The position numbers and the translations under genes are program-made. Shown piece by piece: positions 58,859-64,000 of a DNA stretch of 64,000 nt; within the stretch, counting starts at the first letter, position 1, and every line of letters starts with the position of its first letter. The notes beneath the pieces were generated by a model, which had not been told where the DNA came from, searched no databases, and worked only from the letters and a program-made list of their open reading frames with translations. The DNA comes from Paramyrothecium sp. XJ0827 (Eukaryota > Ascomycota > Sordariomycetes > Hypocreales > Stachybotryaceae), in assembly GCA_020881915.1 (NCBI GenBank), contig JAJFPB010000008.1, forward strand, positions 806,001-870,000. Reading direction: 5' to 3'.

Positions 58859-61041
58859 CTAGCCTGTGGCCTCCAACATCCGCGAAGCGCCCAACCTTGA
58901 CCTGACCTCCCTGACCAGAGCCTTGGCCTCTTCTACTTCGACACCGTCCTCGCACAGCTCTGTGGCCAAACGATTGGCCGTTTCGTAGTCCGCTGTGCGC
59001 ATGGCAAACCTTGCAAGCCACATACGTGCTTTGCTGGTCGCCGCCGTGATGCCAGTTCCTCCACCTCCTCCTGTTGCTTCCTCGCGTGCTTCTCCGCCAT
59101 CATCTGAAGGTCCTGGTGAATCGTTGTGGATCAAGACGGACTCGCCAAGGTTTCCTTCTGCCGCCGCGCCACCGTCTTCCTGCGCAACACAAAGCTCCAT
59201 GTAAGCCTTGGCTTCCTCTTCCTCGCCGAGCTGTTCGTACATTGCCGCAATTTGCAGCAGTATCTCAGGGTCCATATGCCCAATGGCATTGCGCGCTCCA
59301 AGAAGGTCGCCGCTCCCGAAACTGCTTCCGACGTCGTAATAGGCCTCGGCAAGAAGAGCCCTCTTAAGAGCTTTTATGCCGTCCCTCTCCCTGCCCATCT
59401 TTTGTAGACATGAACCCACAGCCATCCACATCTTGCCATCCCACGGCCGCAAGCCAGCAGCCTTCTTGTAGTACCACAGGGAATACGTGTGCATCTGGAG
59501 CATCTCGTATGCTTGGCCAAGGCCGTACCAAGCTCGATAATCACGCCGATTCACATCCACCGCACGTCGGTACGACTCAATGGCAGCATGTGTGTTCTTC
59601 AGCTCAACATATTCGTGTCCCATCAGTGTCCATGCCGAAAGGCAAGACCGGTCCAGCGTCAATGCTCGGCGGAAATACTGAACTGCCTTCTCATGCATCG
59701 ACAACAGGGAGTAGTAGTTCCCTACTACGACACAAGACTCGGGACGGAATACGTCGACACTCGAACAGAGATGCGCCAGGAATGCTAGTTTTGGTCTTAG
59801 GTTCAGAACGTAGAGGATGTTGGAGTAGTGGTCGAGGGAGTCGAGTCGATGTGGATGCAACGAGAGAAGGCGGCTGAAATGTTGTTCAGCTGCTCCGAGA
59901 TCCTTGGAATGGTATGCGAGTAAGGCGTTGCAGGTGAGAAGGAATGAACTGGTAGGAAAGATGGAGAGAAGCTGTTCCAGGGAGTTGGCGAGGCTTGGTG
60001 ACTGTTGGTAAAGTTCCAGTGAGGTGTGTAGATGAAACATGTAAGAGAGGATGTTCTGGGGGCAGTGACGCGAGATTCGATTGAGCTGGTGGAGATGTGA
60101 GCTTCATGGTCATCGTTCCGGTAATTGCAAAACAAGCACTAACATCTTCAACACGGGAGATGAGCGACGTCATCTCCAACCAGCAGCCCCAGTTCATTGT
60201 GTACTTGTGCACACTCCGAATGAAATAATCGAGTGCCTTTTCGTCATTCTTTTCTTTGGCCAGAACCATGCCATATCTGCATGCGAGGGTTAGTCGTCAC
60301 CATATCACATCCATGGAGCAGCCTGAACACACAGATATTCTAGCCAACCCTGGCTTCCCATAACTTCGTCGTCGTCGGTTGTTCGTTGCTCAAACCAGGT
60401 TGCCAGGTATCGGCCCACGATCAAAAGTTGCTTGTTGACAATGGTTCCGAGATCTTGGGGGCCCATGACCATCTCGGAGTCCTCGTCCTTGCGCTTCTCC
60501 CCAGACATGAACTTGGCGTACAGGGCGAGGAACAAACTTTTCTGGCTGATGATGGGCAGCGCCGGCGTGCTTGGTGGCTTCACATTTTCTGCAGACACCT
60601 TCGCCTTCCCTTTGCCCTTGTTGAACACATGCGCTGTTTCGGTTTTGGAGGAGAGAATGCTGGACAGCAGCGAGTCCGGTAGGAAGACAGCAGCGCAGCG
60701 GTCGTATTCCCTACAGTCGAAGAAAGACTTGGCGAGCAGGTATTTGCTCAACTCCTTCGCTTCCAAGGCAGCCTCATCCGGGTCTTCATTCGGCGCAAAT
60801 ACCGGCGACACATGTTTCGCGTCAGTCGCGTCGGCCTGTTCGTCGAGGTCGTCGGGCTCGGGAAGCGCGTTGAGTAGTTCGGCAGCCCTTTCACCAATGT
60901 TAGCAGTGCCCCATGGGTAGCATAGCTACCAAAGACGACCTACCACTTGGACGATTGGTAAAGACACCGTTCCGAGCACTTTATTACGGCATCCTGTAAG
61001 GCAGTTCGCAGCTGCGAGACCTGCTGGGCGTTCAGCGCCAT
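58859..61041 (-). CDS. CDC23: Anaphase-promoting complex subunit Cdc23/Apc8
   Basis: TPR scaffold subunit of the APC/C, partner of Cdc16 and Cdc27. Exons (minus): 60944-61041, 60333-60887, 60144-60276 and 58859-60085, giving 670 residues. The joins restore 'CSERCLYQSSKWAAELLNAL', 'QGWLEYLYGMVLAKEKNDEK' and 'RVEDLNRISRHCPQNILSYM', all expected in Cdc23. A run of TPRs follows, with the strongly conserved 'ALTLDRSCLSAWTLMGHEYV' and 'RRDYRAWYGLGQAYEMLQMH'. The C-terminal part contains an acidic/Gly-rich insert ('GEAREEATGGGGGTG'). The start is the first ATG, giving 'MALNAQQVSQLRTALQ'. Confidence 0.94.
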
Positions 61042-62471
61042 GCCGTATCACATCAACTTCTGTACGGAGATGGGGCGAAGTGAGATTCGCGTGAGCAAAT
61101 CTTGACGGCTCAAACTAGCAAACTGATCTCGACCCCAAGCTCAAAAGTCCTCAGCCCAGGCTTTTGGTTGAGCTTATCGCATGTTTTGGATTGCACTACG
61201 CGGGGCTGTCGCATTCTGAAGCTTGGAACCAACTCGATAAATAAGTTGACGCGAACTTGAGGTACCTTAGCTTCCCTGCAACTGAGCAACCGACAGATAA
61301 GATAAGGCGGCCACCACAGTCCTCGATAGCACAATAGCTGTCGCCGAGCCTTACCACAAACATTGCAATGCATGCAATACCTCAAGGTAGGTAAAGTAAA
61401 TCAATCTTCTCACCTCTGGAATAACTAGGTACCTAGGTAAGGTAGATAATACCTCCGAACCCGGCTGGCGCTTGTATGGTGCTTGCCCCTACGGCTGCAA
61501 GCGAGCTGTTGTGCCTCCCATCCTCGGTGAGGGCACTAAAAGTCGTCTTCGTTCCGGTGCTACCACACGCGCAGCTACGTGACCCCACGACCAGTGGTTC
61601 TGACGATGGCGTCGCCAGGCTTTATCAACTGGCGATCCAGACCGCCTGTTTGAGCTGAAAGCACATGGCTTTCCCACCACGATCGGAACAGCTGCGGGGC
61701 TGAAGTACCTTACCTGGCCAACATCTTTGCTTCTCGAACGCAGGGGAAGTGTCTGCGTGACTTTTGTCTCATGCTTCCTGCTCGAATCGCTCTGTCTCTT
61801 ACACGAACAGCGCTCTCAGCCAGCAAAAGCAGTACGGATATTTAAGCCAGCGCCGAAAAGGCAGCCAAGACACATAGACTAATTCCAAGCCCATTTCAAG
61901 TAAGCCGGGTGAGATTTCATGGAACAGACAGAAAGGCCTAAGTACCTGCGCAGATCGCCAGAAAATGCGCGAATCGTCAAGTACCTCCAGACTCGCCTTG
62001 CGCGGTAAAAGTACTTGCCGTATTCGTACCCAGACCGGAGAGCACGACATGCCCACGATGGAGGGCCCGACATGCACCTATAAGTCCCGTGGCTGCACCT
62101 ATAAGCGCCGTGAGCACACCCATAAGTCCCGTAATCGTACCCGTCTCCATGCCTCTTTCGGGCAGCCGTTGCTGGTTTACTTCCCAGAGGAGCGTGAGGA
62201 CTGGTGCAGCGGCCGACTTGATAGGTGCGTGTTTAGGCCCTCCCGATGGTGGGGTAACTCCTTCACAAGGTCGTACCTAGTAGTCCCCTATCGTACCCGA
62301 GGGGGGAGGAGGGGCATAATTAATTAACGGGCGCCAGAGCAACAATCATAAAACTCCCCCTCCATTGTCCAGCCCTCGACGCTGCCCTCGTCGTCTCCTG
62401 CCCACCCGCTTGCACAACCTGAACCCCCCCGACAGTTCGTCAATCGCAAAACTCGCCCAGCAACGCCCATC
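61042..62471. other. Divergent promoter region CDC23/ERG20
   Basis: About 1.4 kb. It contains AGGTA/TACCT motifs, including the 12-bp palindrome CTAGGTACCTAG (61425-61436), and a threefold 21-bp repeat nearer ERG20. No gene seen. Confidence 0.6.
62075..62137. repeat. Three 21-bp imperfect tandem repeats upstream of ERG20
   Basis: Units 62075-62095, 62096-62116 and 62117-62137 share the core CACC(T/C)ATAAGTCCCGT (the middle one has GCG for GTC). They end about 335 bp upstream of the ERG20 start codon. They could be a binding-site array or a chance expansion. Confidence 0.75.
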
Positions 62472-63621
62472 ATGGCCAAGCGCACCACCCTCCAGGAGTT
62501 CGAGTCCGTCTGGCCCAAGCTTGAGGAGGCCATTCTCGACCATGCCCGCTCCTACAAGCTCCCCGAGAAGGAGCTGGAGTGGTTGAAGGCGGTATGTGTT
62601 GCTGTCCTCCCCCGGCTCGACATTGCTTGCATGCTTGTCGAGATCGCAATCCCGCCCCCCGCCATGGTCCATCGTCCACTAACTGCATCGCCAATAGAAC
62701 CTCACGACCAACACGCTCGGCGGAAAATGCAACCGCGGCATGTCGGTTCCCGACTCCGTCTCCCTGCTCCTCGAGGCGCCTCTGTCGGAGGAGCAATACT
62801 TCCAGGCCGCCACTCTCGGATGGATGACCGAGCTGCTCCAGGCCTTCTTCCTCGTGTCCGACGACATGATGGACAGCAGCATCACCCGCCGCGGTAAGCC
62901 ATGCTGGTACCGCCAGGAGGGCGTCGGCATGATTGCCATCAACGATGCCTTCCTGCTCGAGGCCGGCATCTACGTCCTCCTCAAGAAGTTCTTCCGCAGC
63001 CACTCGGCCTACGTCGACCTCCTCGAGCTCTTCCACGAGACCACCTTCCAGACCGAGCTGGGCCAGCTCTGCGATCTCCTCACCGCCCCCGAGGACACCG
63101 TCAACCTGGACAACTTCTCCATGGACAAGTACAGCTTCATCGTCATCTACAAGACCGCTTACTACTCTTTCTACCTGCCCGTCGTCCTGGCCCTCCACAC
63201 CCTCAACATCGCCACCCCCAAGAACCTGAAGCAGGCCGAGGACATCCTCATCCCTCTCGGCGAGTACTTCCAGATCCAGGACGATTACCTCGACAACTTC
63301 GGTCTGCCCGAGCACATCGGCAAGATCGGCACCGACATCAAGGACAACAAGTGCTCCTGGCTCGTCAACCAGGCCCTGCAGATTGCCACGCCCGAGCAGC
63401 GCAAGATTCTCGAGGACAACTACGGCCAGAAGGACGACGAGAAGGAGAAGGTCATCAAGAAGCTCTTTGACGACATGAAGCTCAAGGAGCGCTTCCTCGA
63501 CTTTGAGGAGAGGCGTGCCGCTGAGATCCGCTCCATGATTGACAACATCGACGAGAGCGAGGGTCTGAAGAAGACCGTCTTCGAGGCCTTCCTCGCCAAG
63601 ATCTATAAGCGATCCAAGTAG
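62472..63621 (+). CDS. ERG20: Farnesyl diphosphate synthase
   Basis: Condenses DMAPP/GPP with IPP to make farnesyl diphosphate, the branch point to sterols, dolichol, ubiquinone and prenylated proteins. Exons 62472-62591 and 62698-63621 give 347 residues; the 106-nt intron has a CTAAC branch site near its end. Both Asp-rich metal motifs are intact: DDMMD (95-99), preceded by Phe90-Phe91 that set the C15 product length, and DDYLD (235-239). '[10 protein letters not shown]' and the C-terminal basic 'AKIYKRSK' also match. ATG in good context (CATCATGGC). The final ~380 bp of the window is its 3' flank. Confidence 0.97.
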
Positions 63622-64000
63622 ACCAAGAGAGAAAAAAAATACAAGGATTTAAAGGGAGCGTTTGCGCGGGGCTTCACTGGTCTGGAATGTTTTAGAACGT
63701 TAGATACCTAGAGAAAGCGGGAAATGGGCAAGGTTAGCAAAATATTTACAGCATAATATAAGAATCCATTGAAGGGGTTGGTGACAGCCCGATATCCCTT
63801 AATTTGTAACGGTCGAGAGTCATTGAAGCGAAGTACACAAAGGAAACATGGAAAAAGGGCCGATCATCCCAGAACAGCAGTAGCCACCATCCGGTGTCCC
63901 CTCCGTCAGCCTGACCATAAAAAGAGCAGAGCCAAATTGCGCCTCCCTAGGTTGATCCTCATATCCCGTAACCGCCCCTTGAGGCATGAAATGAATATTA
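63622..64000. other. ERG20 3' flank, no gene seen
   Basis: Likely 3' UTR (A-rich stretch just after the stop) and non-coding sequence to the window end. Confidence 0.5.

Overview
The window is nuclear chromosomal DNA of a filamentous ascomycete, most probably a Sordariomycete. The reasons are short GT..AG introns (about 50-100 nt, with TACTAAC-like branch sites), GC-rich coding exons, kilobase-scale non-coding gaps, the fungal protein families seen, and a fungal AA11 chitin monooxygenase. I cannot fix the genus from sequence alone. Exon borders below were placed by eye, and each joined exon set was checked to sum to a multiple of three.

Layout. 0.2-6 kb: eIF2B delta (GCD2, minus), glutamate N-acetyltransferase (ARG7/ArgJ, plus), imidazoleglycerol-phosphate dehydratase (HIS3, minus). 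6.3-13 kb: APC/C subunit CDC16 (plus), an uncharacterised small membrane protein (plus), acetoacetyl-CoA synthetase (minus). 13.9-25.7 kb: TRA1 (minus), almost entirely one 11.5-kb exon. 27.0-27.7 kb: a gamma-glutamylamine-cyclotransferase-like gene (plus) with an 8-nt microexon. 27.7-33.7 kb: gene-poor, with a possible decayed gene. 33.7-34.9 kb: secreted AA11 LPMO (plus). 37.3-39.0 kb: KNR4/SMI1 (minus). 42.2-44.5 kb: MCM5 (minus), divergent from VPS54 (45.0-48.5 kb, plus). 49.1-50.6 kb: a fungal HNH-domain protein (minus) with a possible extra C-terminal exon. 53.5-54.0 kb: a small secreted protein (minus). 58.3-58.8 kb: an unrecognised small two-exon gene. 58.9-61.0 kb: CDC23/APC8 (minus). 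62.5-63.6 kb: farnesyl diphosphate synthase (ERG20, plus).

Functionally this is mostly conserved housekeeping: amino-acid synthesis and its translational control, cell cycle (CDC16, CDC23, MCM5), transcription co-activation (TRA1), endosome-to-Golgi tethering (VPS54), and isoprenoid and acetoacetate metabolism. I see no secondary-metabolite cluster, CRISPR array, intact transposon, rRNA or convincing tRNA. The items most worth a second look are the 8-nt microexon, the HNH gene whose frame stays open past a TAG that also looks like a splice acceptor, the unrecognised 130-residue gene next to CDC23, the relic at 28.4-29.2 kb, and promoter motifs: CPC1/Gcn4 sites at ARG7, MluI boxes at MCM5, and three 21-bp repeats upstream of ERG20.
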